A stretch of DNA of 64,000 nucleotides from Sphaerochaeta globosa str. Buddy. Its GTDB lineage: Bacteria; Spirochaetota; Spirochaetia; Sphaerochaetales; Sphaerochaetaceae. Location of the stretch: NCBI RefSeq assembly GCF_000190435.1, contig NC_015152.1:1-64000 (forward strand), in the 5' to 3' direction. Position 1 is the stretch's first letter, and every line of letters begins with the position of its first letter. The translations under genes were made by a program, and so were the position numbers. Positions 16,536-27,158 of this stretch are shown here, one piece after another. The notes under the pieces are model-generated. The model did not search any database and was not told the origin of the DNA. It saw nothing but the letters and a program-made list of their open reading frames with translations.

Positions 16536-18059
16536 GTGAAGCAGAGAACCTGGGTGGCCAGCACTATCCTCATTTTATTATCAACGATTCTTCTTATTGC
16601 TTTGTCCCTGATCACCCTGATGCGTGTCGAGAGTGTTTACACCACTACTACCGCACAAAGCATCGAGCAATTGAAACGCCAGTTTCTCTATGATGCAGTA
16701 AATAACCAGATCAAGCGCATCGACACCCAGCGTGCGCTTGCCCAGCAATACTTCCTTGAGGAGTTGGACAGGACTCTGTGCATGGTCGATCACTTGTATG
16801 AGAGCGGCCTTGAGCACGCCAATCAAATCACTTCCTATTTCACCAGCGAGGCAAATGCCTTGTGGACGGCAATCCTGTGGGAAAAGAACACTGAAAAGGT
16901 GCTGCTAGACAATCATGATTTGGTGAGGGCAGGTGTTCATCCGGTAGAATTGGCTGATCTTCTATCCAAAGAGTATCAACTATATGCTTTCAGGTCATAT
17001 GGCCCCCACACACTGTTTGTGGGCGTTCCTCAGAAGTATATCGATGACCAGGTCAAAGAACATATCGCCAGAGAGATATATGACTCTGCCTATTCGGAGA
17101 ATTCGTATATATGGGTGAATGAGGTGATCAACTATGAGGGAGGTGATGACTATGCCATCAGGCGCATTCACCCGAACCTGAGAGATAGTGTGGGAACCCT
17201 GTTATCCACGAACATGACCGATGTGAAGGGGACGACTCCCTACAAGACTGAACTGGAAGGGGTGAAACAGCATGGTGAGCTCTTCTTTACATACTTTTTC
17301 AAGAAAAAGGATAGTGAGACAATCTCTGAGAAACTCACCTACGCCAAGCTCTACAAGGATTTTGACTGGGTAGTTGCGATGGGCATCCACCTCGATGATC
17401 TGTCAGCCTATGTGGATATCACTACCGGTCAGAGTACAAAGATTGTTCGTCAGATAACTCCTGTATTCCTTGTTTCCATACTGGGTATCTTCATCCTGCA
17501 TTCCTTGCTCCTGATGTTGCTCGAACATACGAGAAACAAGAAAAGTGAGCATATTCTTGAGGAACAGGTCTATCAGGATGCCCTCACCGGTGTGGGAAAC
17601 CGTCGCTATGGCCTGATGGTGCTCAAGGAGCGGTTTCTCAGATTCAAGCGAGGGGAAATTTCCGTATTGGTGGCGCTTTTCGATGTTGATTATTTCAAGC
17701 AGATCAATGATACCTATGGACACGATATTGGGGACCGATGCCTGATGCAGCTTTCCAAAGCCATCGCCCAGGTAATTTGCACGGAGAAGTCCCTCTTCCG
17801 ATGGGGTGGCGATGAATTTCTGATTATTTGTCCCTTTATTCCCCAAGATGAGCTTGATCGAGTGAAAAAGACGTTGCTCGAGACTGCAAAATCTACTTCC
17901 ATTGTGCATGAAGGAATTACCATCACGTTCACCATTTCTGTTGGGATATCTTCTTTTGTCTCTTCCGATGAAAGCGAGGAGCAAATTCTCAAGCGTGCCG
18001 ACAAGGCATTGTATAGAGCCAAGCAACTCGGCCGTAATCGATGCGAAGTGGAGTTCTAA
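16536..18059 (+). CDS. Membrane-bound diguanylate cyclase with Cache sensor
   Basis: GGDEF enzymes make cyclic-di-GMP. The 507-residue protein has an N-terminal membrane segment (about 8-30), an extracytoplasmic Cache-type region (about 35-295, with the typical ending YKDFDWVVAMGIHLDDL), a second membrane segment (about 305-328) and a C-terminal GGDEF domain with an intact RWGGDEF active site. No RxxD inhibitory site is visible before the GGDEF. It starts with GTG after a G-rich ribosome-binding site. It stands alone downstream of a DnaA-box cluster. The ligand is unknown. Confidence 0.9.
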   Translation: MKQRTWVASTILILLSTILLIALSLITLMRVESVYTTTTAQSIEQLKRQFLYDAVNNQIKRIDTQRALAQQYFLEELDRTLCMVDHLYESGLEHANQITSYFTSEANALWTAILWEKNTEKVLLDNHDLVRAGVHPVELADLLSKEYQLYAFRSYGPHTLFVGVPQKYIDDQVKEHIAREIYDSAYSENSYIWVNEVINYEGGDDYAIRRIHPNLRDSVGTLLSTNMTDVKGTTPYKTELEGVKQHGELFFTYFFKKKDSETISEKLTYAKLYKDFDWVVAMGIHLDDLSAYVDITTGQSTKIVRQITPVFLVSILGIFILHSLLLMLLEHTRNKKSEHILEEQVYQDALTGVGNRRYGLMVLKERFLRFKRGEISVLVALFDVDYFKQINDTYGHDIGDRCLMQLSKAIAQVICTEKSLFRWGGDEFLIICPFIPQDELDRVKKTLLETAKSTSIVHEGITITFTISVGISSFVSSDESEEQILKRADKALYRAKQLGRNRCEVEF

Positions 18060-18069
18060 ACAAAAAGAG

Positions 18070-18126
18070 TTGACAAAAAGTTGAAAGAAGCAGTATAAAG
18101 TCTCTGAAAGTTAGTTAATGCTAACT
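18070..18126 (+). promoter_or_regulatory. feo promoter with DtxR-like operator
   Basis: TTGACA (18070-18075), an 18-nt spacer and TATAAA (18094-18099) form a strong sigma70 promoter. Just downstream is the palindrome AGTTAG-N6-CTAACT (18109-18126), positioned over the start of transcription. Its half-sites resemble those of DtxR/IdeR-family metal repressors (TTAGG...CCTAA). Iron repression of the feo genes is the natural reading; the repressor is not in this window. Confidence 0.75.
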
Positions 18127-18140
18127 ATGGAGGATTCGAT

Positions 18141-18353
18141 ATGCCCCTTTCCTTTACCCAAATCGGAGAAACGTGCACAGTGCTTTCCCTGCAAGGTGAT
18201 GATACTATGAAACAGCACCTGCTTGATCTTGGGTTTATTGCCGGACAAACCGTACAGGTTGTTGGAAACAGCAGCCAGGGCATAATTCTTTCTGTGAAAG
18301 GAGTGCGGCTAGCACTCAACCGTGGTCTGGCTCACCGTATCAACGTTGCATAA
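18141..18353 (+). CDS. feoA: Ferrous iron transport protein FeoA (first copy)
   Basis: FeoA proteins are small SH3-like cytosolic partners of the FeoB iron(II) transporter. The 70-residue product shows the family pattern HLLDLGFIAGQTVQVV and ILSVKGVRLALNRGLAHRI. GGAGG lies 7 nt before the ATG. It is first in the feoA-feoA-feoB operon behind an iron-type promoter/operator. Confidence 0.9.
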   Translation: MPLSFTQIGETCTVLSLQGDDTMKQHLLDLGFIAGQTVQVVGNSSQGIILSVKGVRLALNRGLAHRINVA

Positions 18354-18389
18354 TACCGTTCGAAAGAACGAAAGAAGAGGATAGATAGG

Positions 18390-18614
18390 ATGACACTAGG
18401 AGATTTACGTCCTAAGCAGAAGGCACGTGTTCTGAAAATTGGGACCCAAGGGCAGTTGCGCCAGCGCATTTTGGATATGGGGATCACCCCTATGGTTGAA
18501 GTAGAGCTTATTAAGGTAGCCCCACTTGGCGACCCTTTGGAGTTTTTGGTACGCGGATATCAGTTGAGTTTGAGAAAAAGTGATGCTTTGCTGATTGAAG
18601 TGGAAAAAGTGTAA
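18390..18614 (+). CDS. feoA: FeoA-domain protein (second copy)
   Basis: A second FeoA-type protein of 74 residues with the pattern RQRILDMGITPMVEVELIKVAPLGDPLEFLVRGYQLSLR. This one matches the more classical FeoA consensus (GDPLE...RGYxLSLR) better than the first copy. It sits 36 nt after the first feoA and 50 nt before feoB. The two copies differ strongly, so they are not a recent duplication and may do different jobs. Confidence 0.92.
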   Translation: MTLGDLRPKQKARVLKIGTQGQLRQRILDMGITPMVEVELIKVAPLGDPLEFLVRGYQLSLRKSDALLIEVEKV

Positions 18615-18630
18615 TTTTTTTTAAACCAAT

Positions 18631-18648
18631 AGTTAGATTAAGCTAACA
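18631..18648 (+). promoter_or_regulatory. Second DtxR-like palindrome, upstream of feoB
   Basis: AGTTAG-N6-CTAACA repeats the operator found at 18109-18126, with GTTAG-N6-CTAAC in common. It lies in the short gap between the second feoA and feoB, 16 nt before the feoB ATG. It may give feoB a separate repressed promoter or act as an auxiliary operator. Confidence 0.65.
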
Positions 18649-18664
18649 AATACAAGGAGTCCCT

Positions 18665-20698
<2,034 letters not shown>

Positions 20699-20708
20699 GA
20701 GGAACAGC

Positions 20709-20864
20709 GTGATAAATTATATCATTGGAATTGGAACAGTTCTCTTTCTCCTGAGTATGCTTATCAGGAGCATTCAGAGAAGACGAAGAATCAAGGCTGG
20801 CAAACAGATGCTTCAGGGTTGTAGTGGTTGTTGCTCCTCCTGTCATGATCGTTGCTCAACTTAA
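20709..20864 (+). CDS. FeoB-associated Cys-rich membrane protein
   Basis: A 51-residue protein with one N-terminal membrane helix (YIIGIGTVLFLLSMLI), a basic stretch (RRRRIKAGKQ) and a Cys-rich tail (CSGCCSSCHDRC). This layout matches the small Cys-rich proteins that often follow feoB and may handle iron on the cytoplasmic side. It starts with GTG, 6 nt after a GGAGG that overlaps the feoB stop. Its last 9 nt overlap the convergent AAA+ regulator gene. Confidence 0.8.
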   Translation: MINYIIGIGTVLFLLSMLIRSIQRRRRIKAGKQMLQGCSGCCSSCHDRCST

Positions 20865-21971
20865 CGCAAAATTCTCATCGCTGAACTGTAACACTCGCTG
20901 TTCCCCACTCATGATGACACTCCGTCGTAGAGTGGAGAACAGCTGTCTTACATTACCCGGCCAATCATAAGATTTAAGTTGCTTGAGGCTCTCAAAAGAA
21001 ATTTCCTTTTCGAGCGAATTTATTTTCAGGTAATGCTCACAAAGCAAGGGAATATCCTCCCTATGCTCACATAAGGAAGGCATGTGGATATACGTATCGG
21101 CTATGCGGTAGAGAAAATCCCTGCGCATTACATTCTGATGGATCAACTCTGAAAGTTTTTCGTTGGATGCCGTAACAAGCCGGAAATCTGAAGTGTGTAT
21201 CTGAATATCGCCATATCGACGATATTTTCCTGTCTCAAGCAAACGCAAGAGGTGTGATTGGAACTGAAGAGAAAGGTTTTCCACTTCATCGAGGAACAAT
21301 GTCGATTGATGAGCTTCTTGAACAAGGCCCGGAAGTTCCGCCTTACCATCTGTGAAGGCTCCTTTGGCATGACCAAAGAACATCGAACTACCCAGCGTAC
21401 TGTTGAGCAGTGAACAGTTCACTGCAACAATATTCTTATGGGGATATTTAAGGCGGTGTATATAATTGGCTGCAATCTCCTTGCCTGTTCCCGTCTCCCC
21501 ATACAGATGGACCGCACAATCTTCTTGTGCATAGCGCTTAAGCTGTTCCCTGACGGCATACATGCACTCGCTTTCCCCGATCAGGTCACTGGGATGGTAT
21601 GATGCTTTCTCCCGAACAGCCTCTTTCTCCTGCAACTCATCCAGATGCTCGAAGAGTTTGACGTAGTTGATTTGTGTTCGCTTCACGCAATAACATTTCA
21701 GATTATTCTTGGCCAGCACAGGTTCTGCTTGATCTTTTTCCAGGCAGAGAATGATGGGAGTCGTACTATTTCTGTCAGATAGGGTTTGTAAGAACCATTG
21801 GTATGAACCATTACCCAATCTATTGTCGACGATTAATAGCACAGGTTCTTCAGACTGCAGGGCTACCAAGGCTTTTTCCGCCAAGGAAAATTCACGGAGA
21901 AAAGCCGCTGCAAAATGCGACTTGAACTTCTCCTTGAACCGCCAATCAGAGGAGACGATGAACAAAGACAT
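20856..21971 (-). CDS. NtrC-like AAA+ regulator lacking sigma54 loop and DNA-binding domain
   Basis: The 371-residue protein has a degenerate receiver-like N-terminus (about 1-115), then a sigma54-activator AAA+ domain: GETGTGKEIAANYIH (Walker A), STLFLDEVENL (Walker B) and YDWPGNVRQL. The loop that contacts sigma54, normally GAFTGA, reads GAFTDG, and the protein ends right after the AAA+ lid without the usual C-terminal Fis-type helix-turn-helix. It may therefore not activate sigma54 promoters. The ATG at 21971 is chosen because GGAG lies 6 nt upstream. The target is unknown. Confidence 0.8.
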   Translation of the reverse strand: MSLFIVSSDWRFKEKFKSHFAAAFLREFSLAEKALVALQSEEPVLLIVDNRLGNGSYQWFLQTLSDRNSTTPIILCLEKDQAEPVLAKNNLKCYCVKRTQINYVKLFEHLDELQEKEAVREKASYHPSDLIGESECMYAVREQLKRYAQEDCAVHLYGETGTGKEIAANYIHRLKYPHKNIVAVNCSLLNSTLGSSMFFGHAKGAFTDGKAELPGLVQEAHQSTLFLDEVENLSLQFQSHLLRLLETGKYRRYGDIQIHTSDFRLVTASNEKLSELIHQNVMRRDFLYRIADTYIHMPSLCEHREDIPLLCEHYLKINSLEKEISFESLKQLKSYDWPGNVRQLFSTLRRSVIMSGEQRVLQFSDENFALS

Positions 21972-22115
21972 AGAAACTCCTACGTTGTGGATATAGGAAA
22001 TCTCGGTTTGGCAAAAGCTGAGGAGTAACACTGTATACGATTATTTCCATCCCGAAGTGTGGAATCGGGAGTGCGCTTCTTCTACTCTCGTTACAAGAGG
22101 TGTACCGGTTTATTT

Positions 22116-22907
22116 TTATGATTGTGTGAGAAGCACTTGTATGGCTGCAAGAGCGTATATCCCGGCTGTCTCACTTCGGAGGATATTGGTCTTCAAAACG
22201 ACAGGTTTGAACCCTTCTTTCTCAAGAAACGTGCATTCCTCATCACTGAAACCCCCTTCAGGGCCGATGAGGACACATACCGGCTTATCCAGTGGATGGT
22301 CCTTGAGCAAGGAAGTGAGCGTCTGCTGCTCTTCAGAACGAGTGCTTTGGTGAAAGAAAATGGCCAGCCCTTGGCCGTCCCACCAGGAAGGTACATCGCG
22401 TAAGTCCAACACTTGGGGAACAAGGTTGGTCGCAATGGGGGACCCGCTTTGCTGAAGAGCTTCCTTAATCTGGGCTTCAAGCCGGTCGAAACGGGCACGT
22501 ACAGCTTTGTCTTTTTTATCTGATAGGTCGGTAACGCAATACCTGCTACTGACCAGGGCAAGCGTTGTTGCCCCGATCTCAGTAGCCTGCCGGAAAATTT
22601 GTTCCTCTTTCTTTCCTTTGCACAGACACTGCAGCAGTACAAGGTTTGGATAGGGGCCTTGGTAAGAGGGCAGGGTATCGGTTGTCTCTACCTGCATACC
22701 CGGTTCAACGAGCTTGCAGGAGAGGGTGCAGCTTTGATTCTTGATCTCAGTGAGGGTAAGCAGGAATTTCCGGCCTTGCCCGTCAAGCCCAAGAATCTGC
22801 TGCCCGATCTGCAAACGCAATACTCTGGTCAGATACTGACTTTCCTTGCCTTCCAGCTCCAACAAAGGCTCCCCGTCGAAAGAACGGGGAAGAACTAACT
22901 GCCTCAT
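22116..22907 (-). CDS. rsmE: 16S rRNA (uracil-1498-N3)-methyltransferase RsmE
   Basis: RsmE methylates U1498 of 16S rRNA with AdoMet, using a SPOUT (knotted) fold. The 263-residue protein has the family N-terminus (RQLVLPRSFDG, HYL-like QYLTRVLRLQIGQ) and the knot signature VCVLIGPEGGFSDEE with LKTNILRSETAGIYALAA. Its ATG overlaps the stop of the upstream protease gene (ATGA), so the two form one transcript. Confidence 0.93.
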   Translation of the reverse strand: MRQLVLPRSFDGEPLLELEGKESQYLTRVLRLQIGQQILGLDGQGRKFLLTLTEIKNQSCTLSCKLVEPGMQVETTDTLPSYQGPYPNLVLLQCLCKGKKEEQIFRQATEIGATTLALVSSRYCVTDLSDKKDKAVRARFDRLEAQIKEALQQSGSPIATNLVPQVLDLRDVPSWWDGQGLAIFFHQSTRSEEQQTLTSLLKDHPLDKPVCVLIGPEGGFSDEECTFLEKEGFKPVVLKTNILRSETAGIYALAAIQVLLTQS

Positions 22908-24334
22908 TTCCCCGTCCTGATGAACTGGACCGCACGATTGAGTTGCTTGTCAAAGGTGGCATCGGCGATAGGCCGCTTGTCGTAGGGCATTTTTGATAGG
23001 TACTCATTGCGGACCAACAGCGCCAGTACTTCCTCATCGATGCCTCGCTGGGTGTACTGGGAAGCGAAGCGGCGGATGTTCTCTTCACTTGCTTCAGGAT
23101 TATCCTGTACGAAGGTGCTGATCACCTTATCGGTCATCAGCTGCTCGAAGGCCGGAATCTCCTCATCTGAAAGCTGAATATCCTCAACAAGAATGTCAGG
23201 CTCGATGCCCAGCTTATGAATATTCTCCCCATTGGGCGTGTAGTAGTGGGCTGTGGTCACTTGGGCAAAACCTTCTCCAAAGCGGAATACATCCTGTACT
23301 ATTCCCTTGCCGAACGTCTTTGTTCCGATGAGTGTCGCCCTTCCATTGTCTTTCATGGCAGCTGCAAAAATCTCAGCAGAGGAAGCCGAACCGGTGTTGG
23401 TGAGAATCACAATAGGTAGTTTCTGTAGTACTTCCGCACTCCCGGTGGAGATGTACCGTTGGTCGCGCATCGTACCTTTCTTTCCTTGGATGGTGACTAA
23501 GGTCTTGCCCTCCTCGAGGAAGATGTTTGCCGATTGCATAGCTCCGTCCACTGCTCCACCTGAATTATTGCGTTCGTCGATAATCAAGCCAACGATGTTC
23601 TGTTTCATCAGTTTTTGAACGTTTTCGAGCAACTGAGTGCCTGTCTGAGGGGTGAATTCTGAGAGAATGATGTAGCCAATATTTCCCTCGATAATACCGC
23701 TGTCGACTGTAGGAGCTGTGATGCGCTCACGTTTGAGCGTCAAATCGAAGGAAGTTCCATTGCGATAGACGGTGATTGTTACCGTGGTACCGGCTTCCCC
23801 CCTGAGCTTCATGCTCGCTTCATAGCTGGTCAGTTCATCCACCTTTTCTCCATCGATGTGACTGATCAGGTCACCGGCCATCAAACCGGCTCGTTGGGCC
23901 GGGGACCCGGGGAACGGACTGACGATGGTAATCATATAGGTGGAGGGAATGGAAGGATCGATACTCTCGGTGGAGGGTTTGTTCAGATAGGTTCCAATTC
24001 CCCCATATACCCCGCTGGTCTCTTCTTGGTACTCCTGTGCCTTGGTAGGGGGCACATAAAAGGAATAGGGGTCGTCCAAGGATGCAATGAGGGCGGAAGC
24101 AAGGTCGTTAAACAACTTCTGCTTGTCAACCTCATTGATGTAGATCGAGTCGACATATCGGTACAGCCGTTCCAGCGAGGCCATATCGATTGTAATTTGG
24201 TCTGCTTCCATGCTTGTCTTGGAGGAAAGCGGAGCTGCCAAGATTTGCTCCATCGAACCGCCTGCGAACAAGGGCAGGAATATCAGCAATACTATGAAAC
24301 TAAGGCTAAGCCTACGTATAAATGTTTTTCTCAT
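22904..24334 (-). CDS. ctpA: C-terminal processing peptidase (S41 family)
   Basis: S41 proteases cleave proteins in the periplasm and rely on a Ser-Lys pair. The 476-residue product has a basic N-terminus and a signal sequence (RRLSLSFIVLLIFLPLFAG), a PDZ domain (about 115-190, MAGDLISHIDGEKV), and the protease core with the catalytic Ser in NTGSASSAEIFAAAMKDN and Lys in TKTFGKGIVQDVF. The ATG at 24334 is preferred over a GTG at 24391 because it gives a clean signal peptide and a -10 element lies six bases before it. Confidence 0.9.
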   Translation of the reverse strand: MRKTFIRRLSLSFIVLLIFLPLFAGGSMEQILAAPLSSKTSMEADQITIDMASLERLYRYVDSIYINEVDKQKLFNDLASALIASLDDPYSFYVPPTKAQEYQEETSGVYGGIGTYLNKPSTESIDPSIPSTYMITIVSPFPGSPAQRAGLMAGDLISHIDGEKVDELTSYEASMKLRGEAGTTVTITVYRNGTSFDLTLKRERITAPTVDSGIIEGNIGYIILSEFTPQTGTQLLENVQKLMKQNIVGLIIDERNNSGGAVDGAMQSANIFLEEGKTLVTIQGKKGTMRDQRYISTGSAEVLQKLPIVILTNTGSASSAEIFAAAMKDNGRATLIGTKTFGKGIVQDVFRFGEGFAQVTTAHYYTPNGENIHKLGIEPDILVEDIQLSDEEIPAFEQLMTDKVISTFVQDNPEASEENIRRFASQYTQRGIDEEVLALLVRNEYLSKMPYDKRPIADATFDKQLNRAVQFIRTGK

Positions 24335-24410
24335 ATACTGAATATACAGTATCAGAAGAAAAACGGCTAGGTTTTGTAGTATTGACCACACCTGTATAGC
24401 ACATTACACT
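24335..24410. promoter_or_regulatory. Divergent ctpA/lgt promoter region
   Basis: For lgt: TTGACC (24382-24387), 17 nt, TACACT (24405-24410), then six bases to the ATG at 24417. For ctpA on the other strand: TATATT (complement of 24341-24346) lies six bases before its ATG, with only a weak -35. The perfect palindrome ATACTG-N6-CAGTAT (24335-24352) covers the ctpA -10 and start site and could be an operator. Both genes lack Shine-Dalgarno sequences. Confidence 0.6.
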
Positions 24411-24416
24411 TGCCCC

Positions 24417-25376
24417 ATGACGCAATTTATCACCTTCCCCAGCTGGATTTCGCCACAAATAATACCCGGCTTACCCCTGCGGTGGTATGGTCTGATGTAC
24501 GTAGTGGCCTTTTCGTTTGCCTACCTGATGATCCGCATTCAAGCTCGAAAAGGTGATATCGCCCTCGATGCCGACCAAAGTCTCAATCTGGTGCTCTACT
24601 GTGTTGTAGGGCTGGTAGTCGGAGCCAGGCTTTTTTCTGTTTTGTTCTATGACGGAACCCCCTATTACTGGACCCATCCCTGGATGATATTCTGGCCGTT
24701 TAGAGGTGGCCAATTTGTCGGTCTTCCGGGTATGAGTTATCACGGCGGACTGGTTGGTGCCATTGTCGGTGCCTTGCTTTTCAGCCGTAATTACCATTTC
24801 AGCTTTCTTTTACTTGCCGATACAGTCAGCTATGCAGCTCCCTTGGGTTATACGTTCGGTCGGTTGGGAAACTTCATCAACGGCGAGCTTTTCGGGCGAG
24901 TCTCCACCAAGCCTTGGGCGATTGTCTTTCCTGACGCCCCCTTGTTCTCCACCAACTATGCATGGGTGCGAACCATTGCCGATTCACTTGGCATGGCATA
25001 TCAGAGAGGAGACCTTGTAAACCTGCCACGCCATCCAAGCCAGCTGTATGAAGCCCTGTTTGAAGGGATCCTGCTTTTTTGTTTCCTATGGTTCGTTATC
25101 AGAAAGCGAAAGAACCTGGTTGCCGGTTCGGGTCTCGCCTGGTATATGATCGGGTATGGGACGGTGAGGTTCTTCATTGAGTACTTCCGCTCTCCCGACG
25201 AGAACCTTGGCTACATTCTTGCCTTCGGAAAAGAGTCGGATACCATTGCCTTGTTCCAATCCTTTTTCAACTTCTCCATGGGACAGCTCTTCTGCCTTGC
25301 CATGGTATTCACGGGAATAATATTTGCTCTCATCTTGCGACGAAATAAAGGAGCCTTGCATGCCTCACATCGATGA
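24417..25376 (+). CDS. lgt: Prolipoprotein diacylglyceryl transferase
   Basis: Lgt attaches diacylglycerol to the lipobox Cys of prelipoproteins. The 319-residue membrane protein has the family signature GRLGNFINGELFGR, the N-terminal RWYGLMYV region and a YHGGL motif (SYHGGLVGAI) with the catalytic His. Seven hydrophobic segments are visible. It overlaps the following aminopeptidase gene by 17 nt. Spirochaetes are rich in lipoproteins, one of which is encoded at about 45.6 kb. Translation is probably leaderless. Confidence 0.96.
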   Translation: MTQFITFPSWISPQIIPGLPLRWYGLMYVVAFSFAYLMIRIQARKGDIALDADQSLNLVLYCVVGLVVGARLFSVLFYDGTPYYWTHPWMIFWPFRGGQFVGLPGMSYHGGLVGAIVGALLFSRNYHFSFLLLADTVSYAAPLGYTFGRLGNFINGELFGRVSTKPWAIVFPDAPLFSTNYAWVRTIADSLGMAYQRGDLVNLPRHPSQLYEALFEGILLFCFLWFVIRKRKNLVAGSGLAWYMIGYGTVRFFIEYFRSPDENLGYILAFGKESDTIALFQSFFNFSMGQLFCLAMVFTGIIFALILRRNKGALHASHR

Positions 25377-27129
25377 AAGGATAGCTTCACTACGAAGCCA
25401 ACTGACAAAACAGAATCTTGATGCATGGATCATAAATGGAACCGATCCCCATCAGAGTGAATATGTTTGTAAACGGTATAGAACCCGAGAATGGATCAGC
25501 TCATTTACCGGCAGTGCCGGAACGGTTGTCATCACCCGTGAAGCTGCTCTTTTATGGGTTGATTCACGGTATTTCATCCAAGCCCAACAGCAGATTGAGG
25601 GTAGTGAATTTGTCATGATGAAGGTCGATACCCCTTCGTACCCCGATCCCTATACCTACCTCTCTGATAATCTGCAGGAAGGGGCCAAGGTAGGCATCGA
25701 CAGTGCAACCCTGACCGTCGCTGCCAAAGCCTCCTTGGAGGCCTCGTTTGCAGGAAAGCTTGAACTGGTTCCTTGCTCTGATGTTCTGGATGCCATCTGG
25801 CTTGACAGGCCACGTATCCCTTCTCAGAAGGTGGTCGTGGTCCCCAATGAAATAGCAGGCTTCAGTGCGGTACAGAAGCTTGCGATGCTTCGCCTCGCCA
25901 TGGCTCAGAAAGGGTGTGACTATACCATTGTTTCCAGCCTTGATGATATTGCATGGATCACCAATCTCAGGGGCAGTGATGTCTCGTACAACCCTGTCTT
26001 CCTCTCTTATTTGATAGTCGGCAGACAGCAAGCCTGGCTTTTTACCAATCCTGACCGTTTTGATGCAGAAACACTGAGCCAAGTCAAAGAGGATTTTGAA
26101 ATTCTTGCATATGAGCAAGTAGTGCCAACGCTTTCGACTTTGGTAAAAAAAGAGGATGTCATCTATTTCAATCCTGAGAAGACCAACCTGCTGTTGTTTG
26201 CCTCGTTTGCTCATAACAAGAGCGTTACCGGACGTGATATCTCCACCGATTTGAAGGCAAGCAAGAATGAGACTGAGCTTCAGGGTATGAGGAGAGCTCA
26301 CTTGCTCGATGGCGTTGCGTTGGTGAATTTTCTTGCCGGTTTGGATACCAAGGCAGGCAAGTACACTGAAATTGAGATAAGCGATCTACTCAAGGTACAG
26401 CGTCAGCGCAATGCTGATTGTCTTGGCGAATCGTTCTCCCCTATCAGCGGATGGGCTGCTCATGGAGCTATGTGTCACTACAGTGCCGATGAGAAGAGTA
26501 ATGCCACCGTAGAGGGTGATGGCCTTTTGGTTCTCGATACCGGGGGTATGTATACCTTCGGTCTGACCGATGTTACCAGAACCATTCTCTTCGGCAATGC
26601 CACCGATGAGCAAAAGCGTGACTATACCTTGGTACTGAAAGGCAATCTTGCCCTCGCAGGCATGCGTTTTCCTGAAGGAACCTGTGGGTATCAGTTGGAT
26701 GTGCTTGCAAGGCAGTTCCTTTGGCAGCAGGGGCTGAGTTATTTCCATGGTACCGGGCATGGGCTTGGTTTCAGGCTTTGTGTGCATGAAGGACCTCAGT
26801 CGATCAGTCCCAAGCCGCTTGCCGTACCTTTGAAAAAAGGCATGATCGTCAGTGATGAGCCGGGAATTTACAAGGAAGGCCGGCATGGAATCCGCATCGA
26901 GAACATCCTTGCAATCAGAGACGATGTGAAAACGGAATTCGGGCAGTTCTTGAGCTTTGAAGTCTTGACCATCTGTCCGTTTGAACGCACCTTGATAGAT
27001 AAGAAGCTGCTTACAGAGGTGGAGATTGCAATGGTGGACGCCTACCATCGATGGGTCTATGAGGAGCTGAAGGACTTGGTTGACAGTACTGCACTGCCAT
27101 ACTTGGAAAGAGCTACCGAACGTTTGTAA
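25360..27129 (+). CDS. Xaa-Pro aminopeptidase (M24B family)
   Basis: Aminopeptidase P removes N-terminal residues preceding proline and uses two metal ions. The 589-residue protein is of the long three-domain type. Metal ligands can be placed in LDTGGMYTFGLTDVTRT (two Asp), HGTGHGLG (His), SDEPGIYKEGRHGIRIEN (two Glu). The ATG at 25360, inside the lgt end, has AAAGGAG upstream and is preferred to an in-frame start at 25324. No signal peptide is present, so it is cytoplasmic. Confidence 0.93.
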   Translation: MPHIDERIASLRSQLTKQNLDAWIINGTDPHQSEYVCKRYRTREWISSFTGSAGTVVITREAALLWVDSRYFIQAQQQIEGSEFVMMKVDTPSYPDPYTYLSDNLQEGAKVGIDSATLTVAAKASLEASFAGKLELVPCSDVLDAIWLDRPRIPSQKVVVVPNEIAGFSAVQKLAMLRLAMAQKGCDYTIVSSLDDIAWITNLRGSDVSYNPVFLSYLIVGRQQAWLFTNPDRFDAETLSQVKEDFEILAYEQVVPTLSTLVKKEDVIYFNPEKTNLLLFASFAHNKSVTGRDISTDLKASKNETELQGMRRAHLLDGVALVNFLAGLDTKAGKYTEIEISDLLKVQRQRNADCLGESFSPISGWAAHGAMCHYSADEKSNATVEGDGLLVLDTGGMYTFGLTDVTRTILFGNATDEQKRDYTLVLKGNLALAGMRFPEGTCGYQLDVLARQFLWQQGLSYFHGTGHGLGFRLCVHEGPQSISPKPLAVPLKKGMIVSDEPGIYKEGRHGIRIENILAIRDDVKTEFGQFLSFEVLTICPFERTLIDKKLLTEVEIAMVDAYHRWVYEELKDLVDSTALPYLERATERL

Positions 27130-27158
27130 GCAGATATACGGATAAGGAGAATATACCA

